Positions 16,086 through 24,472 of a DNA stretch of 64,000 nucleotides are shown here, one piece after another. Under the pieces are notes generated by a model. It was not told the origin of the DNA, did no database searches, and was given only the letters and a program-made list of their open reading frames with translations. The stretch is taken from positions 98,491 through 162,490 of the forward strand of contig NZ_KI421421.1 in NCBI RefSeq assembly GCF_000472285.1. The letters run 5' to 3'. Positions within the stretch are counted from its first letter, which is position 1, and each line of letters starts with the position of its first letter. This stretch comes from Desulfuromonas sp. TF (GTDB lineage Bacteria > Desulfobacterota > Desulfuromonadia > Desulfuromonadales > ATBO01). Both the position numbers and the translations under genes were made by a program.

Positions 16086-16121
16086 TCCGTTATATTTAAC
16101 ATTATTGTCAAATACGACGGC
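16086..16121. promoter_or_regulatory. 36-bp upstream activator element C
   Basis: It begins TCCGTTATATTTAAC and ends TACGACGG, aligning over all 36 positions with elements A and B; the substitutions are mostly transitions. The edge is 97 bp from the -24 GG, the same as at A and B. Confidence 0.78.
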
Positions 16122-16280
16122 CGCCCTTCATGGACAGACTTGCGTGCCGAAAATGACCGTTAGCTGCTACGAATGCAAGAGGCCGGTAATACACGGGAAT
16201 ACTGCAGGAGAAAAGGACTGGGCAAGATAAAGTATGACGGCTCCCTTCGACCGCTTTGAATGGCTGAACGGGGAGGTTTG

Positions 16281-18005
16281 TTATTGCCGGCGGAGGCCGT
16301 ACTTGCGCATCCGGGCGCGCAGGGTGCTGGGATTGAGGCCGAGGAGGAGTGCCGCGCCGCTTTTTCCATCGACGCGCCAGTTGGTTTTATGCAGCACCTG
16401 GAGGATATGGTCGCGTTCCAGGTCGGCGAGGACCTTGACCTCCTGTTCGCTATCCTCCACGCTCTTGTGGAAGATCTCGAACCGGTCCAGGACCTGTAGT
16501 GTGGCGCCCTGGCTGGTGATGACCGCCCGCTCGATGACGCTCTCCAGTTCGCGGACGTTGCCGGGCCAGTGGTAATTCTGGAGGGCGTTCAGGGTTTCTT
16601 GCGAAACGCTCCCGATCTTCTTGCCCGTTTTCTTGTTGAATTTGCCGACAAAATAATCGACGAGCAGCGGGATGTCTTCCTTGCGCTGCCGCAGGGGGGG
16701 GATGGTGATGGGGAAGACGCTGAGCCGATAGAAGAGGTCTTCGCGGAACCGGCTGGCGCGGATCTCCTCTTCCAGGTTCCGGTTGCTGGCCGCGATGATG
16801 CGGACATCGACCTTGAGCGTGCGGGGGCTGCCCAGCCGCTCGAACTCGCCGTCCTGGATGACCCGCAGCAGCTTGACCTGCAGCTCCAGCGGCATCTCTC
16901 CGATTTCGTCGAGGAAGATGGTGCCGCCGTCGGCCAGTTCGAAGCGTCCAATCTGGCGCGCATGCGCCCCGGTAAAGGCGCCCTTCTCACGCCCGAAGAG
17001 TTCGCTTTCGATGAGGTTCGCGGGGAGCGCCGTGCAATTGACGGTAATCAAGGGCCGGCTGCTGCGGGAGCTGCGGCGGTGGATTTCGCGCGCCGCCATC
17101 CCCTTGCCGGTGCCGGTCTCGCCCAGCAGCAGAACGGTCGCATCCTGGGGCGCCACCTGATCGATTCGGAAGAAGACATAGCTGATGGCCGGGCTCTGGC
17201 CGACGATCTCGCCGAAGCGCTCTTCCCGGGCAAGTTCCTGCTGCAGATGGACGTTCTCGGCCTGGAGCTTGTCGGTCAACTGCTTGATTTTCGCCAGCGC
17301 ATCCCGCAGGGCGGCTTCCGCCTTCTTGCGCTCTTCGATTTCCTCCAGGAGATGCGCGTTCGCCCGGGTTAGCTCCGCTGTCCTCTCCTGGACGGTTGCC
17401 TCCATCCGGTCATGGCCCTGCTGCAGCTTCTCTTCCAGCCGCCTGCGCCCCGTGACGTCGACGATCGAGGTCAGGACGCGACCCGCGCCGCTTCCGTCCG
17501 TGACCGCGACGCTCTGCAATTGCCCGTAGATCACCCCTCCGTCTCTGGCAGTGAGCCTGAGCTCGCATCGCAGCACGGTCTGCTGCTCCAGGACCGCCCT
17601 GAGATGGCGGGAAAAAATCTTCCGCCCTTCGGCATCCGCGATGAACGGGGGAAAGGGAGCGTGGGCCAGTCGTTGCCGCTCGGCTCCCAGCAGCTGGGCG
17701 CCGGCCAGATTGATCTCGCAGATCAGCCCGCCCGGATCGAAGACGACATAGCCGACGGGCGCAAAATCATAGAGCTCCGAATACTTGTGCAGCGAAAGCT
17801 CCAGCTCCCGCCGGGTCTGGCGCAGCTCTTCATTCTGCATCTCCAGCTCGACCTGATGGACTTCAAGCTCATGAAGGAGCCGCTGCGTTTCGATCTCCTC
17901 CATGGGAACGGGGCCTTGCGCGGCTCTCGCACGCAGCCGTTCCTCCGCCTGGCGGCGCAGCTCGGCCGCTGCCCTGAAGAAGCGCTTCTCCTGGTCTTTC
18001 CCCAT
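16281..18005 (-). CDS. Sigma-54-dependent enhancer-binding protein with PAS sensor
   Basis: A 574-residue activator. In order: the helix LLHELEVHQVELEMQN shared with the kinases at 2698 and 11084, a PAS domain (about 65-200), a coiled coil (205-270), the AAA+ domain with Walker A GETGTGKG (~298), the sigma-54 contact loop GAFTGA (~343), Walker B TIFLDEIGEMP (~363) and RLGSPR/NRNLEEEI, and a C-terminal Fis-type HTH (ALLLGLNPSTLRARMRKYG). There is no receiver domain, so PAS sensing is direct. ATG at 18005 with GAGGTGACC. It starts 24 bp after the CheB-CheR gene. It is the natural candidate to bind the three 36-bp elements nearby. Confidence 0.9.
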   Translation of the reverse strand: MGKDQEKRFFRAAAELRRQAEERLRARAAQGPVPMEEIETQRLLHELEVHQVELEMQNEELRQTRRELELSLHKYSELYDFAPVGYVVFDPGGLICEINLAGAQLLGAERQRLAHAPFPPFIADAEGRKIFSRHLRAVLEQQTVLRCELRLTARDGGVIYGQLQSVAVTDGSGAGRVLTSIVDVTGRRRLEEKLQQGHDRMEATVQERTAELTRANAHLLEEIEERKKAEAALRDALAKIKQLTDKLQAENVHLQQELAREERFGEIVGQSPAISYVFFRIDQVAPQDATVLLLGETGTGKGMAAREIHRRSSRSSRPLITVNCTALPANLIESELFGREKGAFTGAHARQIGRFELADGGTIFLDEIGEMPLELQVKLLRVIQDGEFERLGSPRTLKVDVRIIAASNRNLEEEIRASRFREDLFYRLSVFPITIPPLRQRKEDIPLLVDYFVGKFNKKTGKKIGSVSQETLNALQNYHWPGNVRELESVIERAVITSQGATLQVLDRFEIFHKSVEDSEQEVKVLADLERDHILQVLHKTNWRVDGKSGAALLLGLNPSTLRARMRKYGLRRQ

Positions 18006-18028
18006 GGTCACCTCGTCAAGGGCGGCGG

Positions 18029-20680
18029 TTACCGTTCCGCCTGCGCCTCCAGCAGCCCCTGGAGCCTTGCAATCTCCTCGCGCAGCTCCGCCTCCAGCTT
18101 CTTGGTCGCGGTGATGTCGGTAAAGGTCATCACCACCCCGTCGATCACATCCTCCTGGGTGCGGTAGGGCATGATGCGCACCCTGAACCAGCCGTCGTCC
18201 CGGCTGGCGATCTGCCTCTCGGAGAAGGTCAGGGTCCGAAGCACTTCGCGCGCATCGTCGGCCAGCTCCGGATAGAGCAGGATCGAAGAGATGTCGGTGA
18301 GCGAGCGCCCCACATCCGCCGGGATCAGCTTGAAAATCCTTTCCGAGCCGATGGTAAAGCGCCGCACGCGCAGCCCCTTGTCCAGAAAGACGGTGGCGAT
18401 CTCGGTGCTGTTGAGCAGATTGTTCATGTCGCTGGTCGCCCAGGCGAGTTCGTCCAGGCGGGCGAGCTGCTCGGCGTTGACCGTCTGCAGCTCTTCGTTC
18501 ATCGACTGCATCTCTTCCCGGGAGGTGGTCAACTCCTCGTTGGTGGACTGCAGTTCCTCGTTGGCGGACTGCAGCTCCTCGTTGACGGCCCGGAATTCTT
18601 CCTGCGAGGTCTGCATCTCCTCGCGCAGCACCCTGGCCTCCTCCTGGGCGCGCCGGACTTCCTCCCTCAGCTCGGCCGCTTCGCCGCCCGGAATCGAGGG
18701 GGATCTGCCGCGGCCGGCCGCCTTCTCCTCCGGGGGGGTGGCCACGTCGCGAAAGACGAACATCACCATCCCCCGCAGCGCCTCCGGTTCGGTGACGGCC
18801 TGAACCGTGAGATCCACCGTCTGCGCCGCGCCTTCGCCTTGGATCTTGATCCCGCGGACGGTGGCCTCCTCCTTCTGCCGCACAGCCTTCTGGAAAGCGC
18901 TGGTCAGCTCGTAACGCAGCCCCTCGCGGGCCATGGCGAAGACGTTCCAGTTGGCCTTGCCGGCGGCGGGCTCCAGGTACTTGCCCGTACGCCCGCTGAT
19001 GTAGAGGATGTCCCCCTGCTCGCTGGTCAGCACGGCGGCCGGGGAATAGCGTTGCAGCAGCAGCCGGTCCGCCTGAGACTGAAGGCTTTCGGGAGCTTTC
19101 CGGGGTATCGGCGTCGATTCCGCCCCCCCTGCCACGGCGGCGAACGCGGTCGGAAACTCGACCGCGACTTCTCCCTCCGCCGCCTGGCGCCGACGGTAGA
19201 TGCGCGATTTGCCGTTCTGCGCGGCGAAGAGCCGGGTGTGAGCGCCGATCGACTCGGAGCTGCCGAGAACCAGAAGCCCGCCCGGATTCAGGCTGTAGTG
19301 AAAGAGCGGCAGAAGTTTTTTCTGCAGCTCCGGCGCCAGGTAGATCAGCAGGTTGCGGCAGCTGAGGAGGTCGAGCTTGGTAAAGGGAGGATCCATGATG
19401 AGGTTCTGCGGGGCAAAGGTCACCAGATCCCGAATCCCCTTGCCCACACGGTAGCCGTTCTCCGCCTGCACGAAAAACCGGCTCAGGCGCTCGGGCGTCA
19501 CGTCCGCGGCGATGTTGGCGGGAAAAATCCCCTGTCGGGCTTTTTCGATGGCGTCCGCGTCGAGATCGGTGGCGAAGATCTGCACCGGCAGCCCCTCCTT
19601 GCGATTGAGCTTCTCCAACGCCTCTTTGCAGACGATGGCCAGGGAATAGGCTTCTTCCCCCGTCGAGCAGCCGGGCACCCAGGCCCGCAGCACCCGGCCG
19701 GGCGGGAATTGAACGAGAAACTCCGGCAGAACCACATCCCGCAAATGATCCCAAACCTCCGGATCCCGGAAAAAACTCGTCACCCCGATCAGCAGCTCCT
19801 TGAAAAGAAGCCCCACTTCCTGGGAATTCTCCCGCAGGTACCGGACATAGGTGTTCATTCCATCGATCTGGTGGATCCCCATGCGCCGCTCGATGCGGCG
19901 GCAGATGGTGGCCTTTTTGTACAGGGAGAAGTCGTTGCCGGTGTGCGCCCGAAGCAGGATGATCACCTTTTCCAGGGCGCTTCGATCCTTTTCATCCAGG
20001 GAGGATTCGGCTTTGGCGATACGGGGGGCGTGCCGCAGATAGGCCATCATCTTCTCCGGCAGCTCCGACGCCGGCGCCACCAGGTCGGCCAATCCGGCAT
20101 CGATGGCGCTTCGGGGCATGCTGTCGAATCTGGCCGAGGCCGGCTCCTGCACCAATGTCACGCCGGCTTTCTCCTTGATCGCCCGCAAACCCATGGTGCC
20201 GTCCGAGCCCATCCCCGAGAGGATGACCCCGATGCCGCGCTCCTGACAGTCCTCGGCCAGGGAACGCAGGAAAAAATCGATGGGGAGGCGCAGGCCGCGC
20301 GGAGCCGCCGGCTCGAACAGGTGCAGCGCGCCGTGCAGGATGGACATGTCCTTGTTTGGGGGGATCACATAGACGCAGTCGGGCCGGACCGGCATCCGGT
20401 CCCGGGCCTGGAAGACTTCCATGGTTGTCGCCCGCTGCAGCAGCTCGGGCATGATCCCCTTGTGGGTCGGGTCCAGGTGCTGGACCACGACGAAGGCGAC
20501 TCCGCACTTCTCGGGGACGTGCCGGAGAAACTGCTCCAGCGCCTCCAGCCCGCCGGCGGAGGCTCCGATGCCGGCGATGGGGCAGGGTGGAGCTTTTGCG
20601 GGCTCGGGGGGAGGACCGGCAGTTTTCAGGGTCGGATCGGTCGGCGCCGGCTTTTGCGTTCTCTGTTTTTTGGTGGGCAC
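18029..20680 (-). CDS. CheB-CheR-PAS hybrid protein
   Basis: An 883-residue fusion. The CheB methylesterase domain (about 33-215) has the triad Ser41 in GIGASAGG, His68 in VVQHLD and Asp160 in GMGSDG, but no receiver domain. The CheR methyltransferase (about 235-490) has KKATICRRIERRMG, SFFRDPEVW, the SAM loop VPGCSTGEEAYS and FATDLDADAI. Then come a PAS-like part, a long coiled coil (EELQSANEELQSTNEEL, about 690-780) and a C-terminal PAS domain. Such hybrids act in sensory systems outside chemotaxis. GTG start at 20680 with CGGAGAA. It is adjacent to the PAS sigma-54 activator and probably acts upstream of it. Confidence 0.88.
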   Translation of the reverse strand: MPTKKQRTQKPAPTDPTLKTAGPPPEPAKAPPCPIAGIGASAGGLEALEQFLRHVPEKCGVAFVVVQHLDPTHKGIMPELLQRATTMEVFQARDRMPVRPDCVYVIPPNKDMSILHGALHLFEPAAPRGLRLPIDFFLRSLAEDCQERGIGVILSGMGSDGTMGLRAIKEKAGVTLVQEPASARFDSMPRSAIDAGLADLVAPASELPEKMMAYLRHAPRIAKAESSLDEKDRSALEKVIILLRAHTGNDFSLYKKATICRRIERRMGIHQIDGMNTYVRYLRENSQEVGLLFKELLIGVTSFFRDPEVWDHLRDVVLPEFLVQFPPGRVLRAWVPGCSTGEEAYSLAIVCKEALEKLNRKEGLPVQIFATDLDADAIEKARQGIFPANIAADVTPERLSRFFVQAENGYRVGKGIRDLVTFAPQNLIMDPPFTKLDLLSCRNLLIYLAPELQKKLLPLFHYSLNPGGLLVLGSSESIGAHTRLFAAQNGKSRIYRRRQAAEGEVAVEFPTAFAAVAGGAESTPIPRKAPESLQSQADRLLLQRYSPAAVLTSEQGDILYISGRTGKYLEPAAGKANWNVFAMAREGLRYELTSAFQKAVRQKEEATVRGIKIQGEGAAQTVDLTVQAVTEPEALRGMVMFVFRDVATPPEEKAAGRGRSPSIPGGEAAELREEVRRAQEEARVLREEMQTSQEEFRAVNEELQSANEELQSTNEELTTSREEMQSMNEELQTVNAEQLARLDELAWATSDMNNLLNSTEIATVFLDKGLRVRRFTIGSERIFKLIPADVGRSLTDISSILLYPELADDAREVLRTLTFSERQIASRDDGWFRVRIMPYRTQEDVIDGVVMTFTDITATKKLEAELREEIARLQGLLEAQAER

Positions 20681-20827
20681 GTTTTTTCTCCGCCGATTAA
20701 AAAAAACAAGATGTCGATCGACTCGGCGGCTTTTTCATGGACCGAGCATGGGCCGGGTTGTGTCTGAGTTACTAATATATCGCGGTCTTATCCCTTAAAC
20801 AAGCGCAGTGATTTCAAGCGTGTTGTT

Positions 20828-21844
20828 TCAACTCAACGACCGGAAGCTGACCATCCTGCGCCGGCGTTCATCATACAGGTTCAACCGCAGGGTTCCCAAG
20901 CTCTTTCGAAGGGTAAACGGTTTGACCGCCCGCAGCTCCGGGACGGCCTCGTGGCACTCCTGCAGGCGGTAGTTCGGGATACCCGGGCGCGAATGGTGGA
21001 CATGATGAAAGCCGACGTTGCCCGTAACCCACTGCAAAAGCTTTGGCAACTGATAATATGAAGCGCCCTCCAGAGGAACCCGCCACGGATCCCACGCGTC
21101 ATGGCGCGCCCAGTAGACCCTCTCGAACTGATGCTGGATATAAAACAGCCAGACCCCGCCCGTCGCGGCTGTCCACAGAACCGGCAACTGGACCAGGAGA
21201 TAGGTTTTGAAGCCGACCGTCAGGCTTGCCGCTGCGACAATGCCCGCAATCACCAGGTTGGTGACGACCACGCTGACAAAGTCCATCTTCTTCGCCCCGG
21301 GTGACGGATAGCGGTTTCGCAGAAGGAAATAATAGAGCGGACCGGCGCCGAGCAGGATCAGGGGATGCCGGTACAGCCGGTAGACGAGCCGCCGCAGCGG
21401 CGGTGCGGCCAGATACTCCTCGACGGTCATGGTCGAGATATCGCCCATCCCGCGCCGGTCCAGATCGCCGGCCGTGATGTGGTGTCCGGCATGACTGCGC
21501 CGCCAGTCGTGAAACGCCGTGAAGGCCAGAATGCCGCAGAGATACCCTACGTTCCTGTTCCACCGAGGCGAGGGGAGGAATGATCCGTGGGTACAATCGT
21601 GAAAAAGGATGAAGAGGCGAATCAAAAGTGCGGCCGCGACAGAGCCGAGGGCCAGGGTGATTCCGTAAGGGTAGCCGTCGCGGACGGTCCAGGCCATCAG
21701 GGCTAGCAGAAGGAGATATGGCAAGACCGTGGTGAGAAGTTGGCGAAGCGCGGTTCGGGTGTCCCTTTGGGCGAATGGGGCGGTGGCCTGGTACCACTGG
21801 GGTTTTTCTGCTTTCGCGACGACAACGACTGGATTGAAGGACAT
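20828..21844 (-). CDS. Membrane fatty acid desaturase
   Basis: A membrane-bound desaturase with the three His boxes HDCTHGS, HAGHH and HHVHH (the last two bases of the di-iron site), and about four to six membrane helices. It probably inserts double bonds into acyl chains of membrane lipids with oxygen. The ATG at 21844 (MSFNPVVVVAKAEKP) has GAGGGGGCC upstream; an in-frame ATG-like start 16 codons earlier is not supported. The nearby CFA synthase-like gene would use unsaturated acyl chains as substrate. It stands alone between the CheB-CheR gene and the MCE operon. Confidence 0.85.
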   Translation of the reverse strand: MSFNPVVVVAKAEKPQWYQATAPFAQRDTRTALRQLLTTVLPYLLLLALMAWTVRDGYPYGITLALGSVAAALLIRLFILFHDCTHGSFLPSPRWNRNVGYLCGILAFTAFHDWRRSHAGHHITAGDLDRRGMGDISTMTVEEYLAAPPLRRLVYRLYRHPLILLGAGPLYYFLLRNRYPSPGAKKMDFVSVVVTNLVIAGIVAAASLTVGFKTYLLVQLPVLWTAATGGVWLFYIQHQFERVYWARHDAWDPWRVPLEGASYYQLPKLLQWVTGNVGFHHVHHSRPGIPNYRLQECHEAVPELRAVKPFTLRKSLGTLRLNLYDERRRRMVSFRSLS

Positions 21845-21970
21845 GCAGGCCCCCTCGAGGTCTGAAAAGGGATGTTCAACCCGTTGAAACAACGGTCACA
21901 TTATAAAAGACAAAGCCGATTTTAGCCCGGATGGATTCCCAAGTCAAAAGGTCAAGTCGTCGACAAAGGT

Positions 21971-22600
21971 CTAATCTTCCGCGGCCTTCCCCAGAGAACA
22001 GAGATCCTGCCGAAGCCTGACCGACAGATTCTTGACAAGCGTGCTCATGGCCGATGCGAACAAGGACGCTTTCCCCTCAGGGCAGGGAGGACTCCTGAAC
22101 CTATAGATCCTGTTAAAGAGGATCCCGGATTCCCCAGCGGTGTCCGTCAGCGAAACTCCCACCGTCAGCACCGCCCGCTCCTCCACGCCGTTCCGTTCCC
22201 AGGCGAAGGCATGGATTCTCCCGGTCAACTCCAACGGCGGGAAAGAGGGGTCCGCGTCCATGGATACCGCCGGGAAGAGGTCCCCCGCGCTCAGGTCCCG
22301 TCCCAGGGATTCCGCCACCATCCTTCCGGGAGGGGCGACCCATTGGTACGTCCCCGAAAAGCTCACTTCCCCTCCCGGCCCCAGAACAGTCATTTCCGTC
22401 TGGTCGTAGGGGCTGGCGGCCGAGAATTCCCGGACCCGCACCCTCTTGTCAAAGGGGCGGGGACAATCGACGGGCGGCGGGTCGTAGTCGAGGCGGTAAA
22501 AAACCGGTGCCGGCCCCGGTTCAGGGAGGATCCCGCCGCAGCCTCCGGCCGAGAGGGCGACGACAAGGAAAAGAAGAACAAAACGAGCGGATCGGCGCAT
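21971..22600 (-). CDS. ABC-type lipid transport auxiliary lipoprotein
   Basis: A lipoprotein (signal VLLFLVVALSAGGCG, Cys at the end of SAGGC) of the PqiC/auxiliary lipoprotein type found at the end of MCE operons: VFYRLDYDPPP, RVRVREFSAASPYDQTEM, YQWVAPPGRMVAESL. It probably sits at the outer membrane and receives the MCE tunnel. The ATG at 22600 follows the MCE stop codon by 4 bp and has GAGGTGATT; a longer start at 22624 overlaps the MCE gene. Confidence 0.8.
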   Translation of the reverse strand: MRRSARFVLLFLVVALSAGGCGGILPEPGPAPVFYRLDYDPPPVDCPRPFDKRVRVREFSAASPYDQTEMTVLGPGGEVSFSGTYQWVAPPGRMVAESLGRDLSAGDLFPAVSMDADPSFPPLELTGRIHAFAWERNGVEERAVLTVGVSLTDTAGESGILFNRIYRFRSPPCPEGKASLFASAMSTLVKNLSVRLRQDLCSLGKAAED

Positions 22601-22604
22601 CGAA

Positions 22605-23576
22605 TCACCTCGCGAATGGATCATCCTCCTTGCGGCGTTCGAGGATCTGTCCGGGTTCCCGTCGCAGGGAACGGATCAGCCGGTCGAATTCGGTCATCAG
22701 GCGATTGAACTGTTGAAGATTGCGCTCCAGAAGGGACATGGACCGGCCGACCTGGAGGTCCCACGAGCGCACCGTCTCTTCTCCGGTCGCAGCCAAGCCC
22801 TCCAGGCGTCCGGAGATCTCCGCAAGGGTCCCGGGCGGCATCCCGTCCAACTGAGCCGCCAGCGTCTCGCTGGCGCGGCGCAGATCCCCGGCTGTTGCGG
22901 AAAGGTCTCGGAGGATCTTTCGCCACTCGCCGGGAGCGCCTTCGTCGCCGAGGGCCTGGAGGATCGCCTGCAGGTCGGCGGAGGCTTCATGCACGTTTTC
23001 GAGGGTCTGCCGCAGATCGGGATCGGCGAGAAGGTCGGCAAGTCGGTTTCCGGCCAGGCTCCACCCTTTCGTCACATCCCCGATGGCGTCAAGATCAGCA
23101 TCTCCCACCTTCTCCGCCATCAGCCGTGCCGTTTCGAGGAGTTGATCCATGTCGCTGGGGCGGTTGGGGAGAACCGGATACTCCGGGTCGAAGGGAAGTT
23201 CCGAACTTTTCAACGCTTCTGCGTCCTTCGCGCGCCTCAGAGTGAGGGTGGTCAGTCCTGCGACCAGTTGCCGCGAGACCTGCAGGTACATGGCATCATC
23301 CATCTGAAAATCCTTCCTGATTTTCACCTGGACTCTCACCATCCGGTCGCCGGGAGCGAGATCGATCTCCCCCACTTTCCCGACCTGGACCCCCAGATAC
23401 CGGACCGCCGACCCTTTTTCCAACCCCTCGATCGGGGTGTTGAAGAAGCTGACGTAAGTCTGTCTTGCTTTGGAAGGTTCGATGATTCCCACGAAGACCA
23501 GGGCGATGATTCCTAGTCCAAGACCGAGAAGGACGAAAACGCCGAGCCTGAAGGGGGCAATCCGGCCATCTCCCAT
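22605..23576 (-). CDS. MCE family (MlaD-like) lipid transport protein
   Basis: A 323-residue protein with one N-terminal membrane helix (FRLGVFVLLGLGLGIIALVF) and a single MCE domain (about 35-115: YVSFFNTPIEGLEKGSAVRY, GVQVGKVGEI), then a long helical tail (about 150-310). Such tails form the needle or tunnel for phospholipids in PqiB/LetB-like or Mla-like systems. The ATG at 23576 (MGDGRIAPFRLG) has AGGTGAGAAG; the longer frame to 23774 overlaps the permease gene and is not coding. It lies between the permease and the auxiliary lipoprotein. Confidence 0.85.
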   Translation of the reverse strand: MGDGRIAPFRLGVFVLLGLGLGIIALVFVGIIEPSKARQTYVSFFNTPIEGLEKGSAVRYLGVQVGKVGEIDLAPGDRMVRVQVKIRKDFQMDDAMYLQVSRQLVAGLTTLTLRRAKDAEALKSSELPFDPEYPVLPNRPSDMDQLLETARLMAEKVGDADLDAIGDVTKGWSLAGNRLADLLADPDLRQTLENVHEASADLQAILQALGDEGAPGEWRKILRDLSATAGDLRRASETLAAQLDGMPPGTLAEISGRLEGLAATGEETVRSWDLQVGRSMSLLERNLQQFNRLMTEFDRLIRSLRREPGQILERRKEDDPFAR

Positions 23577-23619
23577 CTTCTCACCTGCCCGCCCCGGCGT
23601 CACGGTTCCACCCCTCTGC

Positions 23620-24420
23620 CTAGTAGATGTGATAGATGAAATTGAAAAGGGCGTCGACCAGACCGATGAGCAACAGGGAGCCGACGAACGAAGAGGTCGC
23701 CCCTTTCCCAACAGCGCCGGGGCCCGTGATGCGCATCCCCTGAAAGCAGCCGATGAGCCCGACCAGGCCGGCAAAGACGACGATTTTGGCCAGCCCGAAG
23801 AAGAAAAACCCCGTGTTCATGGCGTCCGCCGCCCCTCTGAGATAACCATGGGGAGAAAGCTGCGGAATCCAGAGGGTGATGACCATCCCTCCCAGAATGG
23901 AAGAGGCGATGGTGATCATCGCGAGGAGGGGGCCGGCGAGCATAAGGGCGAGTACCCGCGGAAGGACGAAGTCGGCCACTGGATCAATTCTCCTCGTCCG
24001 TAATGCATCGAGTTCCCCCCCGCTCTTCATGGTTCCCAGTGTCGTGACGAAGGCAATCCCCGATCGACCCGCCAGAAGGATGGCGGTGAGCAGCGGCCCG
24101 ATCTCCTGCATGGTGAGGACGGTCACCACTCGGGCGATCCTCGCCTCGGCTCCGAAGGGGGACATGGTCGCCATCGCCTGGATTCCGATGACAAAGCCCA
24201 TCAGGAAAGAAAGGCAGGCCAGAAGGACCATGGCATCGGCCCCCGCCCACTGAATCTGTAAAAGGGTTTCTTTCAGACGCTGGCGGCGCGGCCGAAGCAC
24301 TCCCGCGCCCACTGCCAGAAGGAAACTGCCGGTGAATACCGTCATGGCACGGGCGCCGTCAAGAAGACTTCGTGTGCGCAGGCCGAGGCGTGTAACCGGG
24401 TCGGCGTCCTGCCCTTTCAT
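23620..24420 (-). CDS. mlaE: MlaE-type ABC transporter permease
   Basis: A 266-residue permease of the MlaE family with about five helices and the characteristic stretch SGGELDALRTRRIDPVADF (in intact families EIDALRTMGIDP), which contacts the ATPase. It should move phospholipids between membranes together with the MCE protein encoded 43 bp downstream. No MlaF-type ATPase gene occurs in this operon, where one usually sits between permease and MCE gene, so an ATPase must come from elsewhere. Ribosome site CGGAGAATAATGG. Confidence 0.88.
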   Translation of the reverse strand: MKGQDADPVTRLGLRTRSLLDGARAMTVFTGSFLLAVGAGVLRPRRQRLKETLLQIQWAGADAMVLLACLSFLMGFVIGIQAMATMSPFGAEARIARVVTVLTMQEIGPLLTAILLAGRSGIAFVTTLGTMKSGGELDALRTRRIDPVADFVLPRVLALMLAGPLLAMITIASSILGGMVITLWIPQLSPHGYLRGAADAMNTGFFFFGLAKIVVFAGLVGLIGCFQGMRITGPGAVGKGATSSFVGSLLLIGLVDALFNFIYHIY

Positions 24421-24472
24421 CCATTATTCTCCGCCCGCATTCGTTTCCGATGACTGCAACGGTGGCAACAAC

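Noticed and set aside
16281..19754. A single 1157-residue minus-strand reading frame spanning the activator and most of the CheB-CheR gene
   Set aside because: Only the part from 18005 downward has domains; above 18029 it is a Pro/Gly/Arg-rich shadow of the CheB-CheR frame. Separate start codons with ribosome sites exist for both real genes.
18839..20767. 642-residue plus-strand frame opposite CheB-CheR
   Set aside because: Antisense shadow of a gene with fully conserved motifs.
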